The translations under genes and the position numbers were made by a program. Source: Bradyrhizobium sp. WD16 (GTDB lineage Bacteria > Pseudomonadota > Alphaproteobacteria > Rhizobiales > Xanthobacteraceae). Taken from it: a stretch of DNA of 64,000 nucleotides. Shown one piece after another: positions 26,660 through 35,329 of the stretch; within the stretch, counting starts at the first letter, position 1; every line of letters begins with the position of its first letter. The DNA is taken from NCBI RefSeq assembly GCF_024181725.1, contig NZ_CP028908.1:4887501-4951500 (forward strand), given 5' to 3'. The notes beneath the pieces are model-generated. The model saw only the letters and a program-made list of their open reading frames with translations, ran no database searches and was not told the origin of the DNA.

Positions 26660-26842
26660 TGCGGCGCCAGCAGCATCCCCGCTCCTGCTGCGAAGCGCGG
26701 CGGCTATCGTGGCGGTGCAGGCGTTGGCATAGGTGCAGGAATCGCCAGCGCGCTGATCGGCGGGGCGAATATTGGCGCAACGCAGCCCTCCGGCGATTAC
26801 GGTCCGTCCGTCGGACGAAAACTGATGACCTGTTTGATTTGA
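26660..26842 (+). pseudogene. Remnant of a glycine-zipper small protein
   Basis: The reading frame contains GYRGGAGVGIGAGIASALIGG, the glycine-zipper stretch common in small secreted proteins of rhizobia, followed by a short divergent tail. No start codon with a ribosome site and no signal peptide lie in frame, so it appears truncated at the 5' end. The 370-bp stretch 26614-26982 otherwise holds only FNR-type boxes. Confidence 0.35.
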
Positions 26843-26847
26843 GTCAA
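26834..26847. promoter_or_regulatory. FNR/FixK-type box TTGATTTGAGTCAA
   Basis: Fits TTGA-N6-TCAA exactly. It lies 136 bp upstream of the MacA-like gene and overlaps the end of the glycine-zipper remnant. Confidence 0.45.
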
Positions 26848-26945
26848 TCCAGGACGGCTGTGTTCGTCAGCAAGCTGTGATCGATCGAGCAACGGGCGGC
26901 CGCGGATCAATGCGATTCTACCGGTCAGGCGCCGATCCCGACACC

Positions 26946-26959
26946 TTGATCCAAATCAA
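26946..26959. promoter_or_regulatory. FNR/FixK-type box TTGATCCAAATCAA
   Basis: Fits TTGA-N6-TCAA exactly. It is centred about 30 bp upstream of the ATG of the MacA-like gene. That is close for a class II activator site unless translation starts further downstream, so it may repress or the true start may be later. Confidence 0.5.
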
Positions 26960-26982
26960 CAATTCGGCCGCGGTGGCAGGCT

Positions 26983-28284
26983 ATGACCATCATCCGCCTG
27001 GCGCCAAAGCGGGATGAACACGCAGCTCGGCACTGGTGCAACGATCGAAAGCATGAAAGCTCTGCCTCATGCGCCGCTTCCGTCGGCCGGGACCCGGTCC
27101 GGGAGCCGCTCACACAGTCACGATTAGCGACGGGGCGCCGGATTGTCGTCGCGATCGCGGTGCTTGTTCTCGCCATATCCTTAGGCGTCTGGTGGTCGTT
27201 CAGCGGCGACGCTGACGTTCGATATGAGACGGCGCCCGTTGCGATCGGTGACATCTCGCGCGGCGTAAACGCCACCGGCTCGGTCAACCCCGAACTGACG
27301 ATCATCGTCGGGACCTACGTATCCGGCGTCATCCAGGAATTGAAGTGCGATTACAATACGCAGGTCAAACGTGGACAAACCTGCGCCAAGATTGATCCAC
27401 GCCCGTATCAGAGCATCGTCGATCAAGGGAAGGCCAGTCTCGCCATCGCGAAGGCGCAGCTGGAAAAGGACAAGGCATCGCTCGCCTATGCCAAGGCCAA
27501 CGTCGGACGGCTGGCCACGCTCGTCCAGACCAGAGCCGTGTCGGCGGACGCCTACGACAATGCTAAGAACGTGTACGATCAGGCTCCGGCACAAATCACA
27601 TTTGACGAAGCCACCATCCAGCAACGCCAGGCCGTGCTCGACGCGGCACAGGTCAATCTCGACTATACCAACATCATCTCGCCGGTCGACGGCACGGTCG
27701 TCTCCCGCGCCGTAACCATGGGACAGACCGTCGCGGCGAGCTTCCAGACCCCCACCTTATTCCTGATCGCGACCGACCTCACCAGGATGCAGGTCGACGC
27801 CAATGTGAGCGAAAGCGATATTGGCGGCGTCAAGAACGGCGACAAGGCGACGTTCACCGTCGACGCCTATCCCAAACGCCTGTTCGAGGGCACGGTCACT
27901 CAGGTCCGCCAGTCACCGCAAACCGTGCAGAACGTCATCACTTACGATGTCGTCGTCGGCGTCGACAACTCTGATCTGGCGCTCAAGCCGGGCCTGACGG
28001 CGGCGACACGAATCATCATCGATCGGCGCAGCGCCGTGCTCCGCGTTCCGAACCAGGCATTGCGTTATGTCCCGACCGGAACCGTCCTTGGCGAAACGAT
28101 GCAAGCGCGCGTCTGGGTGCTTCGTGACGGATCGCCGATACCGGTTCAGGTTACGGTCGGGCTCGACGACGACGAGTTTACGGAGATCGTGCACGGCGAC
28201 CTGAACGTCAACGACAGGGTGATCGTCGCGGAGCAACGAAATTCGGCGAAGGCGCGTTCCAGCGCGCCGCCACCACGTCTCTAA
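26983..28284 (+). CDS. macA: MacA-type periplasmic adaptor (HlyD/RND-MFP family)
   Basis: 433 aa. A single N-terminal membrane anchor (about residues 52-72) is followed by the barrel-sandwich hybrid (VSGVIQELKCDYNTQVKRGQ, about 111-130). A helical hairpin follows (about 145-210), then the returning lipoyl half (NIISPVDGTVVSRAVTMGQ), a beta-barrel and a membrane-proximal domain. It bridges an inner-membrane transporter and an outer-membrane TolC-type channel. The exact start is unsure because the first 50 residues are unremarkable. A MacB-like gene follows after 19 bp. FNR/FixK-like boxes lie upstream. Confidence 0.85.
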   Translation: MTIIRLAPKRDEHAARHWCNDRKHESSASCAASVGRDPVREPLTQSRLATGRRIVVAIAVLVLAISLGVWWSFSGDADVRYETAPVAIGDISRGVNATGSVNPELTIIVGTYVSGVIQELKCDYNTQVKRGQTCAKIDPRPYQSIVDQGKASLAIAKAQLEKDKASLAYAKANVGRLATLVQTRAVSADAYDNAKNVYDQAPAQITFDEATIQQRQAVLDAAQVNLDYTNIISPVDGTVVSRAVTMGQTVAASFQTPTLFLIATDLTRMQVDANVSESDIGGVKNGDKATFTVDAYPKRLFEGTVTQVRQSPQTVQNVITYDVVVGVDNSDLALKPGLTAATRIIIDRRSAVLRVPNQALRYVPTGTVLGETMQARVWVLRDGSPIPVQVTVGLDDDEFTEIVHGDLNVNDRVIVAEQRNSAKARSSAPPPRL

Positions 28285-28303
28285 CCGCAATGATCGAAGG
28301 CAC

Positions 28304-30406
28304 ATGGCGGAGCCGGTCATCAGGATTGAAAGGGTATCGCGGACATATCATGTCGGCGATATAGATGTTCGTGCGCTTTCGGACGTAAGCCTGATCGTCG
28401 ATCACGGCGAGTTCATCGCCATCATGGGGGCATCCGGATCGGGCAAGTCGACGCTGATGTCGATCCTTGGTTGCCTCGACCGGCCGACCAGTGGTCATTA
28501 CTGGTTCGACGGCATCGACGTCGCGCAGCTTGCTGAGCCGGATCTTGCCGGCCTTCGAAGCGAGCGGCTTGGCTTCGTCTTCCAGAGCTTCAATCTGCTG
28601 CCGCGCACCAGCGCGATCGACAACGTCGCCTTGCCGCTGCTGTATGCGATGTCTGGCCAGAGCCATGCGCGGGCGCGCTTCGAGCGGGCGCGCGCAGTCC
28701 TCGACAAGCTTGGGCTGCGCGATCGGGAGCGCAACACGCCGGGCCAGCTGTCAGGCGGGCAGCAGCAGCGGGTTGCAATCGCGCGGGCCCTGATCAATCA
28801 ACCGAGCCTGCTGCTGGCGGATGAGCCGACCGGCAATCTCGATACCCGCAACTCCAACGAGATTATGCAGACGCTGAGCTCGCTCAATCGCGAACAGGGC
28901 GTCACCATCATCGTTGTGACCCACGAGCCCGATGTCGCGGCCTTTGCGGATCGCGTGCTGACGATGCGCGATGGCCAGATCATCTCGGATGTGACGAAGG
29001 CAGAACGCGAGACGGTGCCCCAGCCGGCAGCCGGCGCAGCGGACGAAGCGGTCCAGACCAGAGTGCCGTTGGCCTACACCGGAATATCGGGCGCGTCATG
29101 GCCCTTTGCCTGGATGGTGATGACTGCGGCCGCCGAGGCGATCTGGCGCAACAAGATGCGTTCAGCGCTGACAATGCTCGGGGTCTTCATTGGTGTCGCA
29201 GCATTGATCGTCATGGTGTCTGTTGGCCAGGGAGCGAAGGAGGCAGTCCGAAAAGAAATCGCAAGGCTCGGGACAAACCTGGTGGTTATTCTGCCGGGCG
29301 CAGCCACGAGCGGGGGCGCCCGCGGCGGCTCCGGCAGCGCTTCGACGCTCACCGTTGCCGACGTCCGGGCGATCTGCCAGGAGGCGCCGGCCGCCGGGGC
29401 TGTGAGCTATCTCATCCGCCAGTCGGGACTGATCCGCTTTGCGAACCAGAACTGGACCACCGGCATTCAGGGCGTAAGCGCCAATTATCCGCCGATGACG
29501 AACTGGCAGATCGCCGCTGGGCGGGCGATCACTCCGGAGGATGAGCGAAGCTCGGCGCTGGTTGCCGTCCTCGGCGAGACCGTGCGTCGGCAACTGTTCG
29601 GCACCTTCGAGAATCCGATTGGCGCGATGGTGCAGGCGAAAGGTGTGTCGTTGCGGGTGGTCGGAATTCTCGACCCGAAGGGTCAGACATCCTTTGGTCA
29701 GGACCAGGACGATCTGATCATGGTTCCGTTCACGACGGCCGAACGCAAGATTCTCGGCGTTGCCGCCCCAAGCCAGCAGCAAACGGCCATCAACTGGATT
29801 TATCCGGCGCCGCCGAATCCGTATGGGCTTCAACCGCGCATGACCGGATATGTGAATCAGATCTACGTGCAGGCGGTGGATCGGACCGCCATTCAGGCCG
29901 CGATCAGTCAGGCGACTGAAATCCTGGCGCGCCGGCACCGCATCAGGCCCGGCGCTGTCAACGATTTTTCCGTGCGAAACCTCAGTCAGATCGCGCAGAC
30001 CGCAGAAGGCAGCAGCCGCATCATGGCGCTCCTCCTGGCCGCGGTGGCGTCCATATCGCTTGTGGTCGGCGGCATCGGCATCATGAATATCCTGCTCGTC
30101 TCGGTGACGGAGCGAACGCGCGAGATCGGACTACGGATGGCCATCGGCGCCCGACGATTGCACGTCCTGCTGCAGTTTCTTGCCGAGGCGATATTCATCA
30201 GCGTCAGCGGCGGCATTGTCGGAATTGCTATCGGCGCGGCGTTGTCCGTCGCCATTTCCGCCCTCACCGGCTGGCCGGCACCGATCTCGCTGGCCGCGAT
30301 TGCCGGCGGCTTCCTGTTCTCGGCAGCCGTCGGCATATTCTTCGGCTACTACCCCGCGCGAAAGGCCGCCCGGCTCGATCCGATCGAAGCGCTGCGCTAT
30401 GAGTAG
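28304..30406 (+). CDS. macB: MacB-type ABC exporter (ATPase plus permease)
   Basis: 700 aa. The N-terminal ABC domain has Walker A GASGSGKST (about 44-52), signature LSGGQQQRVAIARAL (about 147-161), Walker B LLLADEP and the H-loop VVTHEPD. A membrane segment (about 285-310), a large periplasmic domain (about 315-560) and three C-terminal membrane segments (about 575-690) follow, with LDPIEALRYE at the end. Together with the adaptor it should pump a macrolide-, peptide- or lipid-like substrate through a TolC homologue that is not in the window. Confidence 0.9.
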   Translation: MAEPVIRIERVSRTYHVGDIDVRALSDVSLIVDHGEFIAIMGASGSGKSTLMSILGCLDRPTSGHYWFDGIDVAQLAEPDLAGLRSERLGFVFQSFNLLPRTSAIDNVALPLLYAMSGQSHARARFERARAVLDKLGLRDRERNTPGQLSGGQQQRVAIARALINQPSLLLADEPTGNLDTRNSNEIMQTLSSLNREQGVTIIVVTHEPDVAAFADRVLTMRDGQIISDVTKAERETVPQPAAGAADEAVQTRVPLAYTGISGASWPFAWMVMTAAAEAIWRNKMRSALTMLGVFIGVAALIVMVSVGQGAKEAVRKEIARLGTNLVVILPGAATSGGARGGSGSASTLTVADVRAICQEAPAAGAVSYLIRQSGLIRFANQNWTTGIQGVSANYPPMTNWQIAAGRAITPEDERSSALVAVLGETVRRQLFGTFENPIGAMVQAKGVSLRVVGILDPKGQTSFGQDQDDLIMVPFTTAERKILGVAAPSQQQTAINWIYPAPPNPYGLQPRMTGYVNQIYVQAVDRTAIQAAISQATEILARRHRIRPGAVNDFSVRNLSQIAQTAEGSSRIMALLLAAVASISLVVGGIGIMNILLVSVTERTREIGLRMAIGARRLHVLLQFLAEAIFISVSGGIVGIAIGAALSVAISALTGWPAPISLAAIAGGFLFSAAVGIFFGYYPARKAARLDPIEALRYE

Positions 30407-30951
30407 CAGACGTTGGCGACGTGGCTCGGCTTGACGCAACCCCGAACGTAACGGAAGGAACCCGCTTGCGCCGCCTTGCCGGGAGAAAGCGCGCAGCGCA
30501 GCGGCGGGCTCGTGACCGGCCTCGTCGACGCTCTGCGAGTGGCAAGCTCGGAGAAACGGCATCGGCGCCGAATTTTTTCGAAACGGAGGGAGTGACATAG
30601 GCCACTGTCGATCTTACCTGCGCGGACCATGACTGCGACTACAGCGGCTTCTCCAATGCGGCGGATCGGTTTTTCTTGCATCGTTTTTTTCTTGCACACG
30701 CCGTTTCCGTCTTTGGGTGTGCCTGCTACGGCGACCCGCTGAAATCGCTGCGCGCCTACGTTCTCGTCGGCTTCCAGACAGTGGAGAATCTGACCGCCTT
30801 CCATGGCGCCATCGTTCACCGGTTCGGGATTTCACGGCGCGACCGGCCATTTCGGCGATTGCCTCAGGATCGATCTCCCCGATGACACCGGCGGACTCAT
30901 TCTCTCGCCATTCGCCGGTCTCCGAATGACCGCTTCCTTGGTGGAATCCCT
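30407..30951. other. 545-bp stretch with no recognisable gene
   Basis: Open frames here lack family resemblance and ribosome sites. A fragment at about 30918-30940 (GTCTCCGAATGACCGCTTCC) resembles one arm of hairpin unit A and may be a decayed half copy. Confidence 0.5.
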
Positions 30952-31134
30952 TCAGGAATCCGCGGCGCGAGGCGTTTGCTTTGGGGTGGTCGCCGCAAGC
31001 TTTGTTTTTTCTTTGGCCAACAGCACCTCAATCGTTTCTCGCTTCGCAGGGCCGATCTGCTTCAGCAGCTCGGCCTCGAAAAGCGAGATATTCTCTTCCG
31101 CGATGAAACGATTCATGGCTCTGAATTGGTCCAT
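30952..31134 (-). CDS. Small hypothetical protein
   Basis: 60 aa, MDQFRAMNRFIAEENISLFE onward, with an ideal ribosome site (AGGAGG, 6 bp from the ATG). The sequence is charged and helical, with a KRETIEVLLAKEKTKL segment near the end. Short proteins of this style are common in Bradyrhizobium-like genomes, but no function is known. It is co-directional with no close partner. Confidence 0.6.
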   Translation of the reverse strand: MDQFRAMNRFIAEENISLFEAELLKQIGPAKRETIEVLLAKEKTKLAATTPKQTPRAADS

Positions 31135-31188
31135 GGAAGCCTCCTGAAGGATGTTTGGCGCGCAGGTCGATAAGCCGACAGGCTTCGA

Positions 31189-31365
31189 TCAGGCGACAAG
31201 CGGAGGTGGTTCAATTGTCTTCAGTCCAACGATCATCGCCTGATATTCGGCCGCAAGCGCATGCTTCTTTCGGCGGACATGCCGATCGGTCGCGAGCAAC
31301 GAAATGAGAACGCACTCCTGCGCGCATTGCTCCAGACGTTCGATTTCTTGATTAATAGAGATCAT
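31189..31365 (-). CDS. Small hypothetical protein
   Basis: 58 aa from the ATG of MISINQEIERLEQCAQECVL, preceded by GGGAAGGAAGC. It is helical, with two cysteines three residues apart and a basic RHVRRKKHALAAEYQ stretch. No family was recognised. It lies 54 bp upstream of the other small gene on the same strand and may be co-transcribed with it. Confidence 0.5.
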   Translation of the reverse strand: MISINQEIERLEQCAQECVLISLLATDRHVRRKKHALAAEYQAMIVGLKTIEPPPLVA

Positions 31366-31848
31366 GATGCTTCCTTCCCTTGTTACTGCGGGCGGGAGCG
31401 CGATCGGTCTCTCGGTCACCGATAAAGGCCAATGGGCAGGACGGCGATGTTTCACTAGACTCCTCTAACGTCGCGGAGTCCATACGGAACCGTGCGCGCC
31501 ATCCGTCGTGCGATGGTGGCGAGGCGCCCGTTCCACAGTGCGCTGCCGGTAAAGCGGCAAACGGGATGCGAATGTTGGATCCGAACCACGGGCGCAAGCC
31601 GCTGCCGTCGCATGCGAAACGTCCGGATTGAGCACGAGCGTCCGGACCGGCGATCATCGATACTGCGGAACCGAAGGGCTTCGATTTAATCGTCATGGCC
31701 TCGCATGCCCACCGTGGCATCTCACGATCGTGCCATCTATTTCCGCCCCGGGGCTCGTTATTCGCGCCGTTGGTCACCATCTATTCCGATCAACCTCCAT
31801 CAAGGTTATTCGCAACGCGCGCGGAGACTTTCAACGAAAAGGCCAGGC
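31366..31848. other. 483-bp stretch with no recognisable gene
   Basis: This divergent intergenic region lies between the two small minus-strand genes and the small plus-strand genes. I see no conserved protein, RNA or repeat unit in it. Confidence 0.4.
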
Positions 31849-32301
31849 ATGTTCAAATCCCAGCAGTATCGTGCGGAAGCGGCCGAGTACGGCGAACTGG
31901 TTAAGGGTTCGAGCGGCCCGGACGAAAGTCGCAAATTTCAAGAACGGCAGGACCACCTCGTCTCGCTCGCGGATAACGAGCAGGGACTGGCGGATGTTTA
32001 CGACAATGCGGTGCATGTTGCAGAGCAGGATCGATCTCACGGCGCTGCCCTTGCAGACGAAGAAGTCCACGTTCTGCGTTGTCTAGGCGCGGCCGTCATC
32101 ATGCAATGGAACGCCCTGCCGATGACGCTGCAGCGGGAGATTTTCGACACCGCCGGATCAGTTGGCAAGTTATTGGAGACAGCGGCGCTCCGTGGGCAGA
32201 TCGCCCGATTTCTGCATAAACATAAGAATGGTGCCGGTCGCAACAAAGCTCCAACCGAGGACGCGCGTCCGCCGGGAACTTTGGACGGCACCAGAGCTTA
32301 A
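31849..32301 (+). CDS. Hypothetical helical protein
   Basis: 150 aa, beginning MFKSQQYRAEAAEYGELVKG. The first 60 residues resemble short rhizobial proteins with a YRaeAaeYgeLvk...EsrkfqeR(e/q)...laDneqwLadny pattern. The middle part (LRCLGAAVIMQWNALPMTLQREIFDTA) looks like a second helical module found separately in other proteins, so this may be a fusion of two small stress-type proteins. Function is unknown. It is followed 31 bp later by a small membrane protein. Confidence 0.6.
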   Translation: MFKSQQYRAEAAEYGELVKGSSGPDESRKFQERQDHLVSLADNEQGLADVYDNAVHVAEQDRSHGAALADEEVHVLRCLGAAVIMQWNALPMTLQREIFDTAGSVGKLLETAALRGQIARFLHKHKNGAGRNKAPTEDARPPGTLDGTRA

Positions 32302-32332
32302 CCCTGACAGCGATTCAGAGGAGAAGCCTTGC

Positions 32333-32572
32333 ATGTCAATGCGCCTTCAGATTGCGTTCATGGTATTCTTGATGGTCCAGGCCGTGCTTTTTGGCATCGG
32401 GATGGTTGCAATCCTCGGCACCGCGCTGAGTCAATCGGCGATGACGCTGGTTCCGTGGATGATCGTGCTCACCTTTATGCTGTCGGTGCCGCTGTCGTGG
32501 CTCATCGCACCGCGTCTCCAGCGCCGGTTCTGGCGCCGCCGAGGCATGGCTGGCGACCTGATATCCGGCTGA
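32333..32572 (+). CDS. Small two-TM membrane protein
   Basis: 79 aa. The GAGGAGAAG ribosome site is well placed. It has two hydrophobic segments (about residues 7-29 and 38-59) and a strongly basic C-terminus (RLQRRFWRRRG). The pattern fits a small inner-membrane protein with the tail in the cytosol. No function was recognised. Confidence 0.55.
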   Translation: MSMRLQIAFMVFLMVQAVLFGIGMVAILGTALSQSAMTLVPWMIVLTFMLSVPLSWLIAPRLQRRFWRRRGMAGDLISG

Positions 32573-32678
32573 AGGCCGCCAGCCTTAAATCGCGACGACC
32601 GGGTTACCCGGCCGGGAGAGAGCCTGCGTCGATAGCCTGAATACCGACGAGATATGGGAGCTAAGCCATTGAAATACG

Positions 32679-32753
32679 TGGCGCTCCCTAGCGGAATCGA
32701 ACCGCTCTCTCCACCGTGAAAGGGTGGCGTCCTGACCGATAGACGAAGGGAGC
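32679..32753 (-). tRNA. tRNA-Glu (anticodon TTC)
   Basis: On the minus strand it reads GCTCCCTTCGTCTATCGGTC, then an anticodon arm with loop containing TTTCAC (anticodon TTC), and ends in a T-arm GGTTCGATTCC, AGGGAGC, discriminator G and an encoded CCA. The seven-pair acceptor stem GCTCCCT/AGGGAGC is perfect. It has the typical length and layout of bacterial tRNA-Glu. Confidence 0.95.
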
Positions 32754-32928
32754 CCAGACGTCGGCCCGAGGGCTTCGGCAGATCCCTGCCGTGACCGCGT
32801 TCGGACCGCGTCTGCGTCGAATTCGGCTTTAATTTCAGTCGGTTGGCACACGCATGGTGCCGGGGACCGAATCCGCCGGGGCGACGCGGCGCCAGCTATA
32901 AAGACCTTTGCCGGAGACGGCAAGCGCC

Positions 32929-33702
32929 TCAATGACCGCGCAGCCGCCAGGCCAGCAGCCGCCGCTCCGCAAGCGCCATGGCGAGCGCGGTGACATAGCC
33001 GACCGCGCCCAGCAGGATCACGCCGGCGAACAGATCCGCCGACCGGAACGACCGCGCCGCCAGCAGCACCCAGTGGCCGAGGCCGTCGAGGCCGGCCAGC
33101 ATTTCGCAGACTACGGCGAGGATCAGCGCCACGGTCAGGCTGAGCCGCATGCCGGCGAGAATGTCCGGGCTGGCGGAAGGCAGCGCGATCTTGAAGATCA
33201 CCGCGAGGCGCGACAGATGCAGCACCCGCGCCACCTCGTAGAGACGCGGCTCCACCGCGGCGAAGCCGTGGATGGTGGCGAGCAGCATCGGCCACAGCGA
33301 GCCGAAGGCGATCACCGCCAGCGCCATGCCCTCGGTCAGGCCGAACAGCGCGATCGCGACCGGGATGATCGCCGACACCGGCAGCGGGCGCAGCAGCTCC
33401 AGCGTCGGCGCCACATAGGTCCGCATCGCCCTCGACGAGCCGATCAGGGCGCCGAGCACGATGCCAAGGAAGGAAGCCAGCAGCCAGCCCAGCACCATGT
33501 GCGTGATGGTGCCGGTGAGCTTGGCGAGCAGTTCGCCGCTGCTCAATCCCCGCACCAGCGAGGCCCATGCACGATCAGGCCCCGGCAGGAAGACCGGCGA
33601 CACCAGCCGGGCATTGGCTATGGCCTGCCAGGCCAGCACCCATCCGGCGGCGACGGCGAAGCTCGCAACCCGCCACAGCCAGGTGGTCAGCCTGCTCTTC
33701 AT
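32929..33702 (-). CDS. ABC importer permease, SsuC/TauC type (second copy in operon)
   Basis: 257 aa with six predicted membrane helices. The EAA-type loop reads EPRLYEVARVLHLSRLAVIF...LPSASPDILAGMRLSL. It belongs to the BPD permease family that imports sulfonates, nitrate or thiamine precursors. It overlaps the other permease gene by 4 bp (ATGA), so the complex is probably a heterodimer of two related permeases. Confidence 0.85.
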   Translation of the reverse strand: MKSRLTTWLWRVASFAVAAGWVLAWQAIANARLVSPVFLPGPDRAWASLVRGLSSGELLAKLTGTITHMVLGWLLASFLGIVLGALIGSSRAMRTYVAPTLELLRPLPVSAIIPVAIALFGLTEGMALAVIAFGSLWPMLLATIHGFAAVEPRLYEVARVLHLSRLAVIFKIALPSASPDILAGMRLSLTVALILAVVCEMLAGLDGLGHWVLLAARSFRSADLFAGVILLGAVGYVTALAMALAERRLLAWRLRGH

Positions 33703-34463
33703 GGATTCACCTCGACCAGCGCGGCGCGTCCGAACAACCGTTGCTGGGCGATGACCAGCGCGGTGTTGAGCAGGTAGCCGATGATGCCGACCCAGACCAG
33801 CATGGCGAGCATCAGGTCGGGTCGCAGCGCCTGCTGCGCGGTCATGATCGCCGCGCCGATGCCGAGCGGGTTGGCGGTAATCTCGACCGTCACCGCGACG
33901 ATCAGGGCGATGCCGGCCGACAGGCGGAAGGCGACGAAGATGCGCGGCAGCGCCGCCGGCAGCACGATCTTGGTGATGCGCGCCGCCGGACTGAGGCGCA
34001 GTACCCTCGCCACCTCGATCAGCCGCGGCTCGACCGAGCGCACCGCGGCACGGGCGAGGATGAGCGGCGGCCAGACGCAGCCGAAGGCGACGATGGCGAT
34101 TTCCATGCGATAACCGAAGCCGAGTGCGATCAGGGCGATCGGCAGCAGCGCCACCGAGGGAATCGGCCGCAGGCTCTCGATCGTGACCTCGAGACAGCGA
34201 TCGAGCCATGAGACGGTGCCAAGCACGATGCCGAGCGCGAGCCCGATGGCGCCGCCGAGCGCCAGCCCGGCAAAGGCCGAGGCCAGCGTGTCGCGCGTTG
34301 CGATGAAGAGCGAACCGTCGAGCGCGCTCTCGATGAGGGCCGCGGCGACGGCGCCGGGCGGCGCCAGCGCATCGCTCCGCATGTGCGAGGCCCGCGCGGC
34401 GATCTCCAGCACGATGATGATCGCGATCGGCAGCAGGGCCGGCTTGAGGCGCGTGACGCTCAT
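33699..34463 (-). CDS. ABC importer permease, SsuC/TauC type (first copy)
   Basis: 254 aa with six predicted membrane helices. The EAA loop reads EPRLIEVARVLRLSPAARITKIVLPAALPRIFVAFRLS. It is a paralogue of the following permease. Its start overlaps the ATPase stop by one base (34463), so the two are translationally coupled. Confidence 0.85.
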   Translation of the reverse strand: MSVTRLKPALLPIAIIIVLEIAARASHMRSDALAPPGAVAAALIESALDGSLFIATRDTLASAFAGLALGGAIGLALGIVLGTVSWLDRCLEVTIESLRPIPSVALLPIALIALGFGYRMEIAIVAFGCVWPPLILARAAVRSVEPRLIEVARVLRLSPAARITKIVLPAALPRIFVAFRLSAGIALIVAVTVEITANPLGIGAAIMTAQQALRPDLMLAMLVWVGIIGYLLNTALVIAQQRLFGRAALVEVNP

Positions 34464-35284
34464 CACCCCTCCGACGTCTTGATGAAGTCGAACAATTGGC
34501 GCCGCAACCGCAGGAATTCCGGATGCTCGCGGGTAGCGAGCTGGTCGCGCGGCCGCGGCAGCTCGACCTTGAGATCGATGCCGATGCGGCCGGGATGCGG
34601 CAACAGTCCGATGACCCGATCGCCGAGATAGATCGCTTCCTCGAGGTCGTGGGTAACGAAGATCACCGTCGCGCCGGAGGCCGCGACCAGCGCCAGGACT
34701 TCGTCCTGCAGGCCCTGCCGCGTCATGGCGTCGAGCGCGCCGAACGGCTCGTCCATCAAAAGTGCCACCGGATCCTGGGCGAGACAGCGTGCGATCTGCA
34801 GGCGTTGTTGCATGCCGCCGGACATTTCCGTCGGATATTTGTCGCCATGGGCCGGCAGCCCGACCTTGGCCAAAAGCTCGGCGATCCGCGGCGCATGGCG
34901 CGGCTTCGGCACGCCGGCCGCTTCCAGCGCCAGGGCAACGTTGCCGGCGGCGGTGCGCCAGGGCAGCAGCGCCTTGCCGTAGTCCTGGAAGACGATGGCG
35001 ATGTCGCGGCGCGGCCCGCTCATCGCCGTGCTGCGGAAGCTCACCTGCCCCGCCGTCGGCTGATAGAGGCCAGCGGCGAGCCGCAGCGCCGTGGTCTTGC
35101 CGCAGCCGGAGGCGCCGACGATGCAGACGAATTCGCCGGGCATGACGTCGAACGAGAGCTTCTCGATGATCGGCCGACCGCCGAGCGCGAGCGTGACCTC
35201 GCGGAATGCGATCAGCGGCGCATTGCGCCCGGCTCCGGCGTTGGCGACGGCCATCAGGCTCGCTCTCCCGGCGATGTCGTCCAT
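34463..35284 (-). CDS. ABC importer ATP-binding protein
   Basis: 273 aa, GGGAGGA ribosome site. Walker A GASGCGKTT (about 57-65), Q-loop VFQDYGKALLPWRT, signature MSGGMQQRLQIARCL (about 153-167), Walker B LLMDEPFGALDA and H-loop VTHDLEEA. This is the SsuB/TauB/NrtD-type subfamily that energises uptake. It forms an operon with the two permeases; the regulator and binding protein lie just upstream on the same strand. Confidence 0.9.
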   Translation of the reverse strand: MDDIAGRASLMAVANAGAGRNAPLIAFREVTLALGGRPIIEKLSFDVMPGEFVCIVGASGCGKTTALRLAAGLYQPTAGQVSFRSTAMSGPRRDIAIVFQDYGKALLPWRTAAGNVALALEAAGVPKPRHAPRIAELLAKVGLPAHGDKYPTEMSGGMQQRLQIARCLAQDPVALLMDEPFGALDAMTRQGLQDEVLALVAASGATVIFVTHDLEEAIYLGDRVIGLLPHPGRIGIDLKVELPRPRDQLATREHPEFLRLRRQLFDFIKTSEG

Positions 35285-35329
35285 GTCGTCCTCCCTGACC
35301 GGCGCGCCGTGCGGCAGCGGCCGGATATT

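Noticed and set aside
30397-30819. A 140-codon minus-strand frame after macB
   Set aside because: Composition is mixed and basic, there is no recognised domain and it overlaps the macB stop; no support beyond being open.
30918-30940. A stretch resembling one arm of unit A
   Set aside because: Only about 20 bp match and the partner arm and AGTG ends are absent; mentioned in the gap entry but not called as a repeat.
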